Source of the DNA: Cocos nucifera | Taxonomy: Eukaryota > Streptophyta > Magnoliopsida > Arecales > Arecaceae | Length of the DNA: 64,000 nucleotides | Direction of reading: 5' to 3' | NCBI GenBank assembly: GCA_006176705.1 | Contig: QRFJ01003044.1 | Coordinates: forward strand, 62,001-126,000 | In this document: positions 46,292-58,564 of the stretch, piece by piece | Position numbering within the stretch: position 1 is the stretch's first letter | How the letters are laid out: every line of letters begins with the position of its first letter | Notes under the pieces: generated by a model | The model's input: the letters and a program-made list of their open reading frames with translations, nothing else | Databases searched by the model: none | Told to the model about the DNA's origin: nothing | Program-made: the position numbers and the translations under genes

Positions 46292-47109
46292 AGAAAAGGT
46301 CCTGTGAAGAAGATTGCAGGCCGAAAAAGTTCAAGAAAAATGGCAACCCCTAAAAACAGCAGAGGATGAAGAGTCCCTCGTGTTGCTTCGACCACTATAC
46401 TCCACTCTCTGCTTCATGCTCTCAGATCTTGATGGAGATTGAGGGCAAGGACTACCTACATTGACCATGATCGATGATGTCCTAGCCGCATAAGTAGGAT
46501 CGAAAGAAGTATTACCGATTCCATTAAGACCACGACACTGAAGAGTGCCACCATCTAAAGGAGGAGATAGAAAACCTAATCTTCCAGGGCTACCTTCAAA
46601 AATACATCAAGAATAAGGGCAAAGAATCAACGGAGGGGTCATGTCGGCCAAACACTGACCTGGACAGTTATCATAGCAACCTCTCAATGGTAGGCATTGA
46701 TCACTATCGTGAGTGGTCAAAAAAAAAAAAACCTAACTCAAACTATATAGATATAGTGAGTCATGATCGTATCCTCAAGAACTTGCTAATATATTATTTT
46801 TAATAAATAATATAATATTAAATAACTAAAACTATATTATTAAATAATATATTATTAAAATAATAATAAATTATTTTTATTAAATAATATATTTTTTAAA
46901 AATATATTATTTAATAATAATATATTATAAAATATATTATTTAATTTATTATTATTATTATATAATACATTATTATTTAATATAATTTAATAATATATTA
47001 TTAAAAAAATATATTATTTAATAATAATATATTATTTAATATATAATATTGTATATTTAATAATTTATTATAAATAATATATCATTTAAAATAATATAAA
47101 TTATATTAT
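46292..47109. other. Unassigned DNA with a long AT-only tract
   Basis: 46292-46785 is moderately GC-rich and shows no recognised domain. 46785-47105 is almost pure A/T, built of TTATTTAATAATATATTA-type self-complementary words, adjoining the Gypsy C gag end. Confidence 0.5.
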
Positions 47110-48480
47110 TTACCATCTTTTTAAGGTGATAGCATTGACTTGCTCACTTAGATTGGTCTCCATATTGCTAGACAAGGATTTCCATGGTCTCTCAAAGATT
47201 ATTTTGGCCATTTGATCCACTTGCATCTCCAAGTTCCGAATCGCTGCTGCTTGGTCCTGTCTAAGCTTGATTTTGAAATTTTGCATGGCTGCTTCTTGAT
47301 TTTGCATAAATTTTTTCTAAATTTCTCATAGCTACTTCTTGGTTCTGCATGAATTTAATCATTAGCTCCTCCATGTCAGGCTTCTTTTCAGGTACTTAAA
47401 ATTTTGAGGATGATTGTTGTGCTGCATTTTAATTGCTCCATAAAAAGTTTGGATGCTACATCCATCCTAAATTATATGTGCTAGAATAAGGATTGTTTTG
47501 CTATGGCTTGAAAAAATTACCAATATAGTTAGATGTATTAGAGGCTTTAGCAAAAGAGTTGCCTATTTAGCAGTTGCTTGTATCATATCCTCCTTCACAC
47601 AACTCACAAATGATGCTCTATACATGTATAGCTACTCCTTTTATATTATTGAGTTCAGCTCGAAGGGCTGCAATCTCAGCTGACAAAGCTAAGATACTAT
47701 CTACTCTATGCACAGCAGTTGGTCTTCTCAGTATCATATGATCTATTTGCCACTACTAGTAGCTATTTGATGACATCTCATCAATTGGATCAAAGGCTTC
47801 CTCCTCTATTTTGTGATTAATGGTATCTCTTGCTGCTGCATCTATCATAGAATGATTAGTAGAAGATAAACTATTGTAAAAGATCAATACCTGAAGTCAA
47901 ATAGATAATTGATGGTGTGGACATCTCCTCAACAATTCCTTAAAATGCTCTCAAACCTCATACAATGACTCCATCTCCATCTACATAAAAGAAGTAATAA
48001 CATTATGCATCTTTGCAGTCTTAGAAATTGGAAAGTACTTAACCAAAAATTTTTAGGCCAGGGCACCTCAAGTAGTGATAGAACCTATAGAAAGAGAATG
48101 AAGCCAACTTTTAGCCTAATCATATAAAGAAAAAGAAAATAACCTTAACCTGATGGCATCATCTGACATCCTATTAATTTTAAAAGTATCATAGAGTTCA
48201 AGCAAATTAGAAATATGGGCATTCTGATCATTCTGAATGTGTCCATTAAATTGGATAGTTGCTTAAATCATCTGGATCATCATCGATTTAATCTCAAAAT
48301 TATTTGCTCGCACGAGAGGTCTCCTAATGCTCGAAGCTGTGTCGGCTATTGATGGTGTGATGTAATCATTTAATGGATGATGTGTCGCTAGAATATCTTC
48401 TTACCATCCCTGTGCTGCGATATCTAATCCTAGATTGACATCGTGAAGATCTTCGATTTCCATGTTTTTTTCTTGATTTA
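47110..48480 (-). pseudogene. Gypsy C gag (Athila/Tat-like)
   Basis: The frame reads right to left from about 48460 (EIEDLHDVNLGLDIAAQGW). Core Retrotrans_gag motifs are FEIKSMMIQMI (about 48290), HISNLLELYDTFKINRMSDD (about 48210-48160), AIRLRLFSFSLYD, stop, AKSWLHSL (about 48155-48090), and KFLVKYFPISKTAKMHNVI (about 48050-48000). Next come EAFDPIDEMSSNSY (about 47795), YNLGWMQHPNFLW (about 47475-47440), a coiled-coil stretch with MQNQEAAMQNFKIK (47307), LEMQVDQMAKIIFERPWKSL and VNAITLKRW (47120). The last motif matches the AITLRSGK end of Athila gag. Stops at several Trp/Gln codons. Pol is absent; the element is cut at the AT tract. Confidence 0.82.
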
Positions 48481-48620
48481 ATCTTCAATTATCCTTTCTA
48501 TTTCTAGGCCAAGAGGTTTTAAGCATTGAACATGCACCTAAAAATAAAGCAAGAATACAAATTAAAAATAAAATTCTAAAGTAAAGCAAGGATTGAAATT
48601 TTAATATTATTTTAGATATA

Positions 48621-48645
48621 ATCCTCGACAATGATGTCAAAAACT
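48621..48645 (-). promoter_or_regulatory. Gypsy C primer binding site
   Basis: On the element strand AGTTTTTGACATCATTGTCG then AGGAT, a decayed form of the tRNA-Asp-type site, immediately inside the 5' LTR. Confidence 0.65.
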
Positions 48646-50495
48646 TGATGCGTGCAAATCTATCACTATGGCAAGTACACCAGTCGATCAAGTAATAAAG
48701 TATATGAGTAGAGTATCGTCCCTTAAGGACTGAAAAATAAGTAATCAAAATTACTCTTCTAAACTTTTTTTAGAAAATTAATCTATAAGAAATAAAGAAA
48801 ATTTAAAAATTAAAAAAAAAAATTGGAAGGAAATAGAAAGGATATAGTTTTTAGGATTGAATTCAAGAGCAGTAGGATATTAAGGCAATCGGTTCACCAA
48901 CTCCATCAATATAATATTCAAGTAATCATGTAAATTAGGTCAATTTTATTTTATGTGATGGTAGACTCTCCTAAGATATTCACCATCTTTTGGTCTAGGC
49001 ATAGCAAAACTATCAATATTTATTAACTATCCTTTTATCTAGGTATAATTTAAATAAATATTGATGCATTAATTTTTATGAAACCCTCTAATTAAAATAT
49101 GCTACATCCAAAGTGCACTAAAATTACCGCATGCATAAGAATCTTAATCTGATTTAGATATAAGGTATATAAATTAAGAAATATTGACATAGATGTACTT
49201 AGTCCGTATCATCCATGTTCATCAAAATAATTAGAAGATGGTTAGTAATCTAAAAGTATTAAGAATAGATTTATACACTCCTCATAAATAAAAATTAATT
49301 TTAAAATTTAATTATACTAAATATTACATCAAAAGAGTGACTATACCTTTATCTTAATAAAATAAATTTAGTTCATTATAAATAAAATAAAAACAATAAA
49401 TGCAATAGAAAGCATAAATAAATCTATATGGTAGACTGGTTGTTGCTAAATTTTATCAATTGTTGCTCTTGGCATGGAGAAGTTGATGAAAGAGAGCTGC
49501 TGGTGGATGTGCTGGATGTTGGAAGAAAGAATAAGGAGAAAGAAGAAAGAAGGGGGAAGGGAAGGGCTCTCTCTCTCTGACTATAAGTCTCTCTCTTGAT
49601 TCAAAATCCTCACTTTGCTCTTAGATCCCCCCTCCTCTATTTCTATTCTTTCAAAAATCTATTCTATTGTCTTCTGTGCTATTCAACCTCTCTATTCTTT
49701 GGCTGTAGGGTTTAATTAGACTGAGAGGTAGACCTCGATGATAGGGTTGAAGTCTGTTTGAAACCAGAATTAAAACTCCTTAAATACGTCGAATAGAAGC
49801 CGTATGCTGCCTGGTGTACTTCTGGTCATTAGATGGGCATTGAATGATCCAAAAATCTTTCAAAAATCATGTTTAATCTCCCAAATTAAGTTGGATTCAT
49901 TTTTGACCATCGGATCAAGCTGATGATTGAGTTTGACCCATCAGATGGTGCTTTAGAGGGCTTCAGATATTTAAATCAAAATAGGAACCACCATAACCAT
50001 CTGATCTAGATCGGTAGCTGCCTCAACCATTGGATCGTGCAATATCATCGGTGCACCATGAGCCGCTTCTTCTTTTGACCAATCAAAACTCGCTACATCA
50101 TCCAAAATTCCTTAAATACCCACGTCTGGTGCACTGCTCTAGCTCATGATGAGCCACATGGTTTCCTAATGTCATTATGATGTTAGGTTGGGCTGGTTCA
50201 GCACAGGCGATCTACTGTTGGGCCGTGCCTATTGTGAGCCAAATTTTGAGCCAATTTGGATTGGACTGGCTGGTTGTCAATTTTTTAAATTTTTTTTCTT
50301 TTCTTTTGAATATTGGTTTTAGGGCCAATTAAAGTCTAATTTGCTTTAAATTTTTTTTTTTTGAACCAGAAAATTGAGCTCTTCTCATTAGCGTCCATCT
50401 TTCCTGCAAAAGATAAAAAAGCATCATTTTCTTAAAAATAAGATAAATTATTTTATAATTTAATACTTTTATTAGTATTTTTATAACACTTATCA
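48646..50495 (-). repeat. Gypsy C 5' LTR
   Basis: Plus-strand limits TGATGCGTGCAAATC and AACACTTATCA, i.e. TGATAAGTGTTATAAA on the element strand, related to the Gypsy A/B opening TGATAATTATCATAAA. Length 1850 bp. The LTR ends exactly where Copia-5 LTR sequence starts. The open frame 48485-48748 crosses the LTR boundary and has no domain. Confidence 0.75.
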
Positions 50496-51126
50496 ATGGG
50501 CGTGATATTGGGAGGGTCTTCCTTGGCATGAGATCTTAGAGGAAAGCTATTCCTCTTGGGTTTGTGAGAAACCTAGATTTGATCTAAGGTTTCATGTGAG
50601 AGAATCAAAAAGAGAAGATAGTTCTCATCCCTCTTCTTCTACCATCAATCTCTTTAATAGGTTTCAAATCTAGGAGAGTCCAGAAGATCTGAAGAAGAAG
50701 GCAAATCAACCATCCAGCAGCCTTTCATGCGATCTAGCACTTTCGAAAAGGTGAATCAGATCAAAGCTTTGAGTGGACAATCCATAAAGATCAGACATCC
50801 TATGCAGCTACGAGCACCAACAAGAGCCTCAGATCCTCATGATCAATTATAGTATTCGACAATCCGTGTAAAGGTAATGAGTTCTAAACTCTTTAAATCA
50901 GATTAAATCAGTTATATTGGTTAGATCTGATCTAGAACATCGATACGATCGATGCATGACTTTTATTTTTTAGATTATAATTACATCTTAAATCATGTTA
51001 TAGATCCTAGGAATGGTAGTTTAGATTTGATTTCTTTCATGTGAACTGGATTAAATTGTTTAATCTAACCTATTCTACTAAAAATTTTGAAAATTGCATG
51101 CATGGAACTATCCATAACTTTTTTCA
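50496..51126 (+). repeat. Copia-5 5' LTR, right part
   Basis: U5-like sequence ending ATCCATAACTTTTTTCA next to a canonical tRNA-Met primer site. Its left part is cut where the Gypsy C LTR ends. Its end resembles that of the family 2 solo LTR (38095, reverse). Confidence 0.7.
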
Positions 51127-51128
51127 AA

Positions 51129-51141
51129 TGGTATCAGAGCC
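51129..51141 (+). promoter_or_regulatory. Copia-5 primer binding site (tRNA-iMet)
   Basis: TGGTATCAGAGCC, a perfect match to the initiator-Met primer site, two bases inside the LTR. Confidence 0.93.
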
Positions 51142-53122
51142 TAGGTTTGTATAACATGGTTTTATATGCTGTTGAGATCTGATTTCATGTTATTTAGATT
51201 AGATCTAAATAATTTTAATACTTAGATTTGATTTTGATTAGTATTATATTTGTTAAATTAGATTATCTGATTAGCAAAGTAATTGGATTGGGTTGATTGC
51301 CATGGCCGTCTGATCATAAGAGAAAGTATAGTTTAAAAGCCATCTTTTTTCATTCGATAGGAATCTCTTATGGCATGTAGAGGGGCCACTTGTGATTATA
51401 GCCCATGAAGATAAAAAGCAAAAGAAAAAACTTACTTTTCTATAAAATCCTAGATCTTGAAATTATAGGATTTGTTGTATGAGATACAATTGTATGAAAA
51501 GTAATAACATCTAATATTAATGATTAAAATTATTTTAATCACTATAAATAAAACATGGAATCAAAAATTAGTTCAAATAAGATATAAAAATATTTTATGA
51601 TTGATTTTATTTTAGTTTATACAAAAATTTAAAAAAAAATCTGAAACTATGCAATAGTTGCTAGCATGCGGTTCAACTCCTATCCTATTCGAGTCGACTT
51701 CTATCCTTGGCGAGTTGATCCTTCTCTATTGGGTTTGACTCATTTATTTTTGGTGGATTTCTTTTGCTCTCTATTTTGTCATAAGGGGTCGATCCATTTC
51801 TGAAATGAGTCGACCAACTACAAAGAGTTGACTCCTACCAGGCAGAAAATTTAAATTATGTTTTATGTAAGATATAAAATTATTTCATTTATTCATGTAA
51901 TTAAAAATTAAGAGTTGAATCTTTAGATCTAGAATTGTGAATTTGAGATCTAATCATGTTGCATAAAACATGGGGTAATGAGTTAGCCTGTATCAAGCGT
52001 TTTAACTGGGTTAGACCTAGGGTTAGAATCAAATGTAACATGGACCCAATAGAGAAATTGATTAAGTCTAACCAAAAGTTGAATTAGATTAATTTCTTCT
52101 CTTGATCAATTTAATAGTTATAGTTAGTCAAGTCCATATCTTTGATTAGACCAAAATAGACCTGATTATGGCTCAGTGGCTGAGCTCGAATTATTTGGTA
52201 GATCAAATCAAAATTAATTAACCAGTTGGTGTCTAAAATAAGTTTGGTAGTCTTAACTAGTAGTCTTTAATTGGGAGCTACTCGTATAAATTGAGTCTAT
52301 GGTGAGTTAATGGTATATCCCTCTCACTTATCTCACTTACCTATCCATCATGGTGGATTATATTTTGATTAGATCATTTAATGATTTGAGCTAACCCATA
52401 CCATTAAAGTTGATCGGCATGACTAATTTAGGTGCCTCTAAACTAGCTTAGTCGTTAGTCCTCTTTAATACTTGGTGAAGTCAGTGAGAGGATTGTTGAC
52501 TACTAGTTAATCATTCCTTTGCTTCTCTAAATACTTAATCAAATTCTCTAAATTATTAGGCCCTTAAAATGAAATTGTTATGAAGATAATAGTTTATAGC
52601 CTCCTATTAAGGTAGATGGTAACGGACCCAATTATCTAGGTAAATATTTGAGGCATCTTATGCCTAGTGTTCATCTGGATATTGGAATTATCATTCATTA
52701 ATGATGACTCTGTTAGGCTAGTTGATGAATGGTTGGATTACCCAAAGCTTTCCTCGAGCCAATGATTTGCCACTTAGATCCACTGTGTAGGTTCATGTTA
52801 ATGGTTGAACCTAACTAGGACTTTCAATAGAGGCCTTCACCTACTAACATGCACCTAGGGCAAAATGATTACTTGAAGTTGTTTGGAGAAATAATTGAAT
52901 AAGAACCTACCTACAGATGTACACAAGTTAGCCAGAGTTTTTCACGAGCCTATATGCAGTCTGTCTGGATTCTAGTACCCACAAAGTGATTAAAGTAATT
53001 CCTCGAATTGAAGGTAGAGGCTACCAATTTATATAAAATAGTAAAAAAAATTTAGACTAAAGTCTAAGTTTTAAGGCTTAAATAATTCATATACTAATAG
53101 GTCTGTTGTTCTCTTTTTAGAT
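51142..53122 (+). other. Copia-5 leader
   Basis: Non-coding. Similar to the reverse complement of the Copia-1 leader (e.g. 51320-51440 against 20170-20300). GAGTCGAC-type words cluster at 51670-51840. Ends TTTTTAG just before the gag start. Confidence 0.6.
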
Positions 53123-53156
53123 ATGTCTAGTATTATGAAAATTGATTTCATATATG
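53123..53156 (+). pseudogene. Copia-5 gag, first codons only
   Basis: A short frame MSSIMKIDFIYGPAW begins after the leader and is then replaced by the minus-strand Copia-4 LTR. Inferred from position rather than from a recognisable gag domain. Confidence 0.35.
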
Positions 53157-53771
53157 GACCGGCGTGGCTGCTGGTGATCAGCCAAGTAGTAAGAAAGAAC
53201 TCCTTAGAGATTACTGTGGAAGCATGATCAATGGATTCAAGAAATAACGAAGAAGAGTAGTAGGGATTTCTTGAAGAAAAGAGCTTTATTTTAATGAATT
53301 CAACATCATCTACAATCTTGATCTATTTTCGGTATATATACTTTACAAAAGGGTTAAGCCCCAAGCCATAGAAAAACTTTCTAAATTCAAACAATCCACA
53401 TACACAAAAATAATTCTACGAAAATTGAGTCGGACCAGTTTCAGACTGAGCCGGCTAACCTGTGAATGGGTCGGCTCAGTCTGCTAACCTGTGAATGGAT
53501 CGGCTCATTCTCAAACTGAGCTGACCCAATTGTGTACCATGCCAATAGCCCAAAAATACTACTTTATATCTAGATTTTTCTTCGAGATATAACTGGCTCA
53601 GTCCTGGACTGAGCCGACCTAGTTTCCAACTTAGCCGATCTAGTCTTAAGATCAGCCGATTAAGTTTCTGAACTTTGCTACTCAAGCTAATTTTTCTTCC
53701 GGCTTGCTTCCATCTTCTCATGACCTATCTTTTCATGTTTTCAAGACTTGGGGGCACCACTTCTGAGCTCA
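53157..53771 (-). repeat. Copia-4 3' LTR
   Basis: On the element strand it starts TGAGCTCAGAAGTGG, directly after the polypurine tract AAGGTGGAGAATG. TATA-type GTATATATAC at about 53332-53341 and AATAAAG at about 53289-53295 come in the right order. The left end is approximate. It holds a series of GAGCCGGCTAACCTGTGAAT-type repeats at 53428-53660. The minus ORF 53476-53721 lies within the LTR. Confidence 0.6.
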
Positions 53772-54591
53772 CATTCTCCACCTTAGTGCTTCTAAGTTTT
53801 TGTGAACTCATCTCTTCTCATCAGATCCATTCATGCCACACATATAAAAGCTATTTCTGGGAAGTATCTTCATGAGTGCATCAGACTGATTCTTCTTTTT
53901 ATGGACCTTCATTACTTTAGCTTCACCTTCCTCTACCAGCTTTCTGATCTTGTGGTACCTCACGTCTATATGCTTTGTGCGTGCATGATAAACTGGGTTC
54001 TGTGTAAGCAGCAGAGCACTCTGACTGTCATAATACAGTTTAACCTTGCTCTACTCCACCCCCATCTTAACAATCAGCCTCCTAAGCCAAAGTGATTTTT
54101 TTGCAGCCTCAGTAATGCTAATGTACTCGGTCTCTGTGGTAGATAAGGCCGTAATTGGTTGAAAAGTTGATCTTCAAGATATCAGTCCACCATACATGTA
54201 GAAGAGGTATCCAATAGTAGACCTCCTTATATCAAGATCATCTGCATAATTCGCATCTACAAATCCTTTCAGAGGATCTGAACCTCCATCTTCAAATCCT
54301 TTCGACTATCCACGAAACACCAAATCATAATTCTTTATTTTCTGTAGATATCTTAATATCCACTTCAATGCTTTTCAGTATTTCTTTCCAGGATTAGCCA
54401 TGTATCTACTAACCACGCTCATTGCATGTGCTACATCTGATCTACAGCACATCATAGTGTATATCACACTGCCTACAATATTCATATGAGGAACTCCATC
54501 CATGTACTCTCTCTCTTTTTCTGATTGGGGGCTTTGATACTTGGAGAGAAACATATAGCTCGACAATCATGTTTCTATAGGTTTGGCCTTT
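53772..54591 (-). pseudogene. Copia-4 RT C-terminus and RNase H
   Basis: Reading right to left: MFLSKYQSPQSEKEREYMDG (54560) then VIYTMMCCRSDVAHAMSVVSRYMANPGKKY (54375); ILRYLQKIKNYDLVF (about 54350); GFVDANYADD (about 54260), which keeps the first RNase H Asp; STFQPITALSTTETEYISIT (about 54170-54110), the SL..ALSTTEAEY motif with its Glu; LYYDSQSALLLTQNPVYHAR (about 54030-53975) then TKHIDVRYH; and KVHKKNQSDALMKILP near 53850. Only scattered stops and a frame slip near 54320. The upstream part of RT is cut off at 54591 by insertion of Copia-2. It is a different copia lineage from Copia-1/2. Confidence 0.85.
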
Positions 54592-56947
54592 TGAAGGAAA
54601 ATTCTGATTTTTTGGATCAGGTTCGTTCAGATCTGATTGGATCGAGAGGCATATTTCAAAAATTTCTTCTCAGATCCAGATCAGATCTGACACTTTTTCA
54701 GATCTGATTTATAATTTGATAATTAAGAAAATAAAATCCTGCAGAAGCTCTGAGGTAATCTGATTACCCGTTGATAATTAATTCTGATTACCCATTGATA
54801 ATTAAGAAAATAAAATCTGATAATTAATTTTGAATTAATTTTTATCTTGATATTGGGTAATCTGATTATCCATTGATGATCCTGCTGAAGCTCTGAGGTT
54901 CTGAATCTGGCCACGTAAATATCTGACCTTTATCGATATCCACTCGAGCTGGATCTAGAGAGCTTCTCCTTCTCTTTCTTTTCTTCAAAAATCAGGTTTG
55001 GATTTGATTCGGAGGATCTTCAAAATACCTTCTGAAGATCACCCGTCGTCTCTACAGCAGTGCTACCTTCTTTCTTTTTCGTCAGTCTTTCTTGCCTGAC
55101 TCGCACTAATCTAAAGGATCCAACTTTCTTGGGCGTGGAGAGGAGGGAGAGGGCCAGATGGTGGCATGAAAAAGGAAGAGGGATAGCCTTGGGGCGTGGG
55201 CTAAGATGGACTCATTAAAAAGTGGGCGCAGATAGGGTCTATTTATAGACTCTACTGCGCCATGTAGTGCTGCATCACCCCGGCCAATCACGTTGCTTCG
55301 TGAAATCTGATTGGTGGCATGACATTACCTGATTCAATCAGATGAGAGATCCACGGGTTTATTCTTAGATGGCACCTAAGACTGGTCAAAGTAGATACCT
55401 AAGGGCCACCTAAGTAGAAACCAAGAAGCAATCTGGAGTCCCATCCGTATGGGACTCCAGCGTTCCTATCCATAGGTGCACACCATCCTAGGCGTGCGCC
55501 CCCTTCTTTCCAATTTCTAGAGAGGGGACAAGCCCCTATCTACTCTCCAATAAGTGCATGACACATGGGTAGATGTCCAAGGGTCAAAGGTCAACGTTTA
55601 ACCAAGTCAAAGTACAAGAATTAGTAGGTGACGAAAAATGGTAGGTGTTGTCTCAAATTTATCTCATAAATTAAGACAACCCTTTTCTGACTTGGACAAG
55701 CTCTAGCCAGACCAGTTAAAGGTATCTGAGTGAGCACAAACTCATTTGGCTTAGTCGAAACAACTTTTATGATAGAAAAAGGAGAACGTTAGGCTCAATC
55801 ATGTGCTAGGACGATTTCCTTGAACCTAATTGAATATTATTCTAATCAATTGAACTAGATTAGTCCAATTGATGATATCCAAATCCAAATCCTTATTTGT
55901 GTGACCCAATTAGGTTCAGTTCTATATGATAATGGGATATGTCATGATCTCCATCATCGACATCATCGAAACTCCTTTCGATGGATCAGAACTCTTCTGA
56001 TTCAAACAACTTAGAATGATCGATCATCTAAATCATTCTAGTTGCTCCCAAAATCCACCAGTGACACCTAGTAGCATATGGTGGCAACCCATCAAAATTG
56101 AAAACGAACCTCTCGGTGTAGCTATCTATGTGATTAAGTTCTTCTATCTTGAGCTCCGATCGTATTAGGGTTAAGGTGAACTCGTCAAACCTTAATTTCT
56201 ATCATATGATTTAATCATTCGATTCAAGTCCGATGTGAAAATCTTAATAGAAACTTTTTCTCTTATTTCACTCTCTGCCATTGCCATGGGCTTATGGACT
56301 TGATTCTCATGATCATCATAGGGCTGCTCTTCATCCATCGAGGTAGATAGATTCCATCTTGGTGCAATCCAATTCCTATAATGAACATGCTATAGCCAAC
56401 ATACACCTCAAGATTTCGAATGGCTAGGAGACCGAGTCATGGTGTAGTCAAACTATAACACCCTCAAGGTGAACTGTTGATGCACCTCAGATCAAAGAAT
56501 CAGACACACCACTGCAGCATCAAGTCAGTCATCGATGAAAAGATAGACTTTCTTATGACTACTCGAGGTGGTCACACTCAGTGCCCTCGTTCTCCAACGA
56601 GTACCTGTACTCTCGCTCTGGTGTCTCTACATCGTAGACTTAAGACTCATCTACTATAAAGAAGCAATTGTACACTAACCTTCCAGATCAATCACCATCC
56701 TCATGATGATCGTACGATCAGGAGCATTTTATGAGTTAATAATGAAAATTCTTATCTTAAATTTTCAACTCTTGAAAATATGAATTATCATTACCATTAA
56801 CTTAAGGGATGTATCACAGTTACTAAATACACTTATGTGATAGAAAATAATCTATTTTATTATTTATAGTTAAAATTATAATTTTGCCCTTAGAAGTGTA
56901 TTACAAGTGTCAGCCAATTGTGGCTTCTAGGGCACACATATCTAACA
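54592..56947 (-). repeat. Copia-2 3' LTR
   Basis: Limits TGAAGGAAAATTCTG and CACATATCTAACA (plus). Homologous to 62779-64000 and, more distantly, to the Copia-1 LTRs. TATA box TATAAATAG (minus) at 55239-55247; the partner LTR has TATCAATAG at 63343-63351. The ORF 55106-55291 has a counterpart at 63258-63452 and is LTR leader text. Confidence 0.9.
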
Positions 56948-57517
56948 AACTTTCACTTGACCTAAAGCCAATTGGCTACCAATCTAAGTCCCATCTTCTT
57001 AAGGTTATCTTCGATCTTCTACTGGCCCAACGGCTTTGTAAGCAGATTCGTCGCATTGTCTGTGGAGTCGACTCTCTTGACCTCGACGTAATCCTTCTTG
57101 AGGTAATCGTGTATGAGGTGGTATCGCCGCTCGATGTGCTTGAATTTTTGGTGAGACCTTGGCTCCTTAGCAAGGGCTATGGCGCCATTGTTGTCGCAGT
57201 ACAGAGGAATGGCATCTAATGGCATCACTCCAATCTCTGCGGCAAACTTTTATACCAGAATGCTTCCTTCATAGCTGCTGATACAGCGATATTTCTGCTT
57301 TCATGGTGGAATCTGCTATCACTATTTGTTTGAAACTTTTTCAACTGATAACTCCACCATTGCACACAAATAGACTCCCAGATGTTGACTTTCGATCATT
57401 TACATCGGACATAAAATCCGAGTCTGTATACCCCTGGACTAGGAGTTCTCAATTACCAAAAACCAACAATATATCCTTAGTTCTTCTCAAGTACTTAAGG
57501 ATACATTTTACAGAAGT
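56948..57517 (-). pseudogene. Copia-2 polypurine tract and RNase H, broken
   Basis: The polypurine tract AAGTGAAAGTT lies at 56948-56958. RNase H pieces: GYTDSDFMSDVNDRKSTSGS-like text near 57440-57380 keeping the Asp; YCDNNGAIALAKEPRSHQKF (about 57200-57140) with IHDYLKKDYVEVKRVDSTDN and LLTKPLGQ (57228-57019). A stop and a frame change separate it from the RT frame. Confidence 0.85.
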
Positions 57518-58564
57518 TCAGTGTTCTTCACCTAGATTCGACTGATATCTGCTCGTGACACTCACGGCATGGGCTATATCAGATCGTCTACATAACATGG
57601 CATACATGAGGCTCCCAATTGCTGAAGCATAAGGGATCTTGCTCATGCATTCTATTTCCTCAGGTGTGCTAGGGCACATCTTCTTGGAAAGATGAATGCC
57701 ATGCATGAAGGGTACTAAACCCCTCTTAAAGTTTTCCATACTAAATCTCTTTAGTACTTTCTCTATGTACATCTTCTGTGAAAGTTCTAGCATCCTATTC
57801 GGTCCATCTCTATAGACCTTAATTCCTAGAATAAAGGATACTTCTCCTAGATCTTTCATGGAGAATTCTTTAGATAACCATATTTTAACTGTAGTCAACA
57901 TGGGAATATCATTCCCGATAAGGAGGATGTCATCCACATACAATACGAGGAAGACAACAGCGCTCCCACTGACCTTTTTAAAGACACATGGCTCCTCCTC
58001 ATTTTTGATGAAATCAAATATTTTGATCATATCATTAAAACGAGTGTTCCAGCTCCGAGATGCTTGCTTAAGTCCATATATGGACCTTTGCAGCTTGCAT
58101 ACCTTATGATCATCATCACTGGATGTGAAACCTAGCGGCTGTTCCATATAGATATCTTCCTCAAGATATCCATTTAAGAACGCTGTTTTCACGTCCATTT
58201 GCCATATTTCATAATCGAAATAGGCTGCAACAGTAAGCAATGTGCGAATGGATTTTAGCATAGCTACTAGCGAAAAGGTATCCTGATAGTCAATGCCTTC
58301 GCATTGACTATAACCTTTTGCCACTAATCTAGTCTTGATTGTCTCCATATTTTCATCTGCACCAATCTTTCTCTTGAAGATCCATTTACACATAATAGGT
58401 ACTATACCTTCTGGTGGATCTACCAAGGTCCAGACTTGGTTTGAGTGCATCGAATCAATTTCTAACTTTATTGCCTCTAACCATTTCTTGGAGTCGATAT
58501 CTAATATTGCCTCATTATAGGTTTTAGGATCATCACCATGAACCCCATTACCTATGAGGAACAT
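57518..58564 (-). pseudogene. Copia-2 reverse transcriptase, open 348-codon frame
   Basis: RVT_2, which copies the element RNA into DNA inside virus-like particles. N-terminal VWTLVDPPEGIVPIMCKWIF (residues about 45-65; the family usually has IGCKW), YSQCEGIDYQDTFSLVAMLK (about 104-123), TAFLNGYLEEDIYMEQPLGF (about 149-168), SIYGLKQASRSWNTRF (about 184-199), the active site YVDDILLIGND (about 227-237), then a connection segment ending SVTSRYQSN where RNase H begins. The catalytic pair is intact. It is a fragment of one polyprotein: integrase lies upstream in other frames and RNase H downstream. No own start codon is expected. Confidence 0.92.

Noticed and set aside
55106..55291. Frame shared with 63258-63452
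   Set aside because: Same reason: paired LTR positions of Copia-2.
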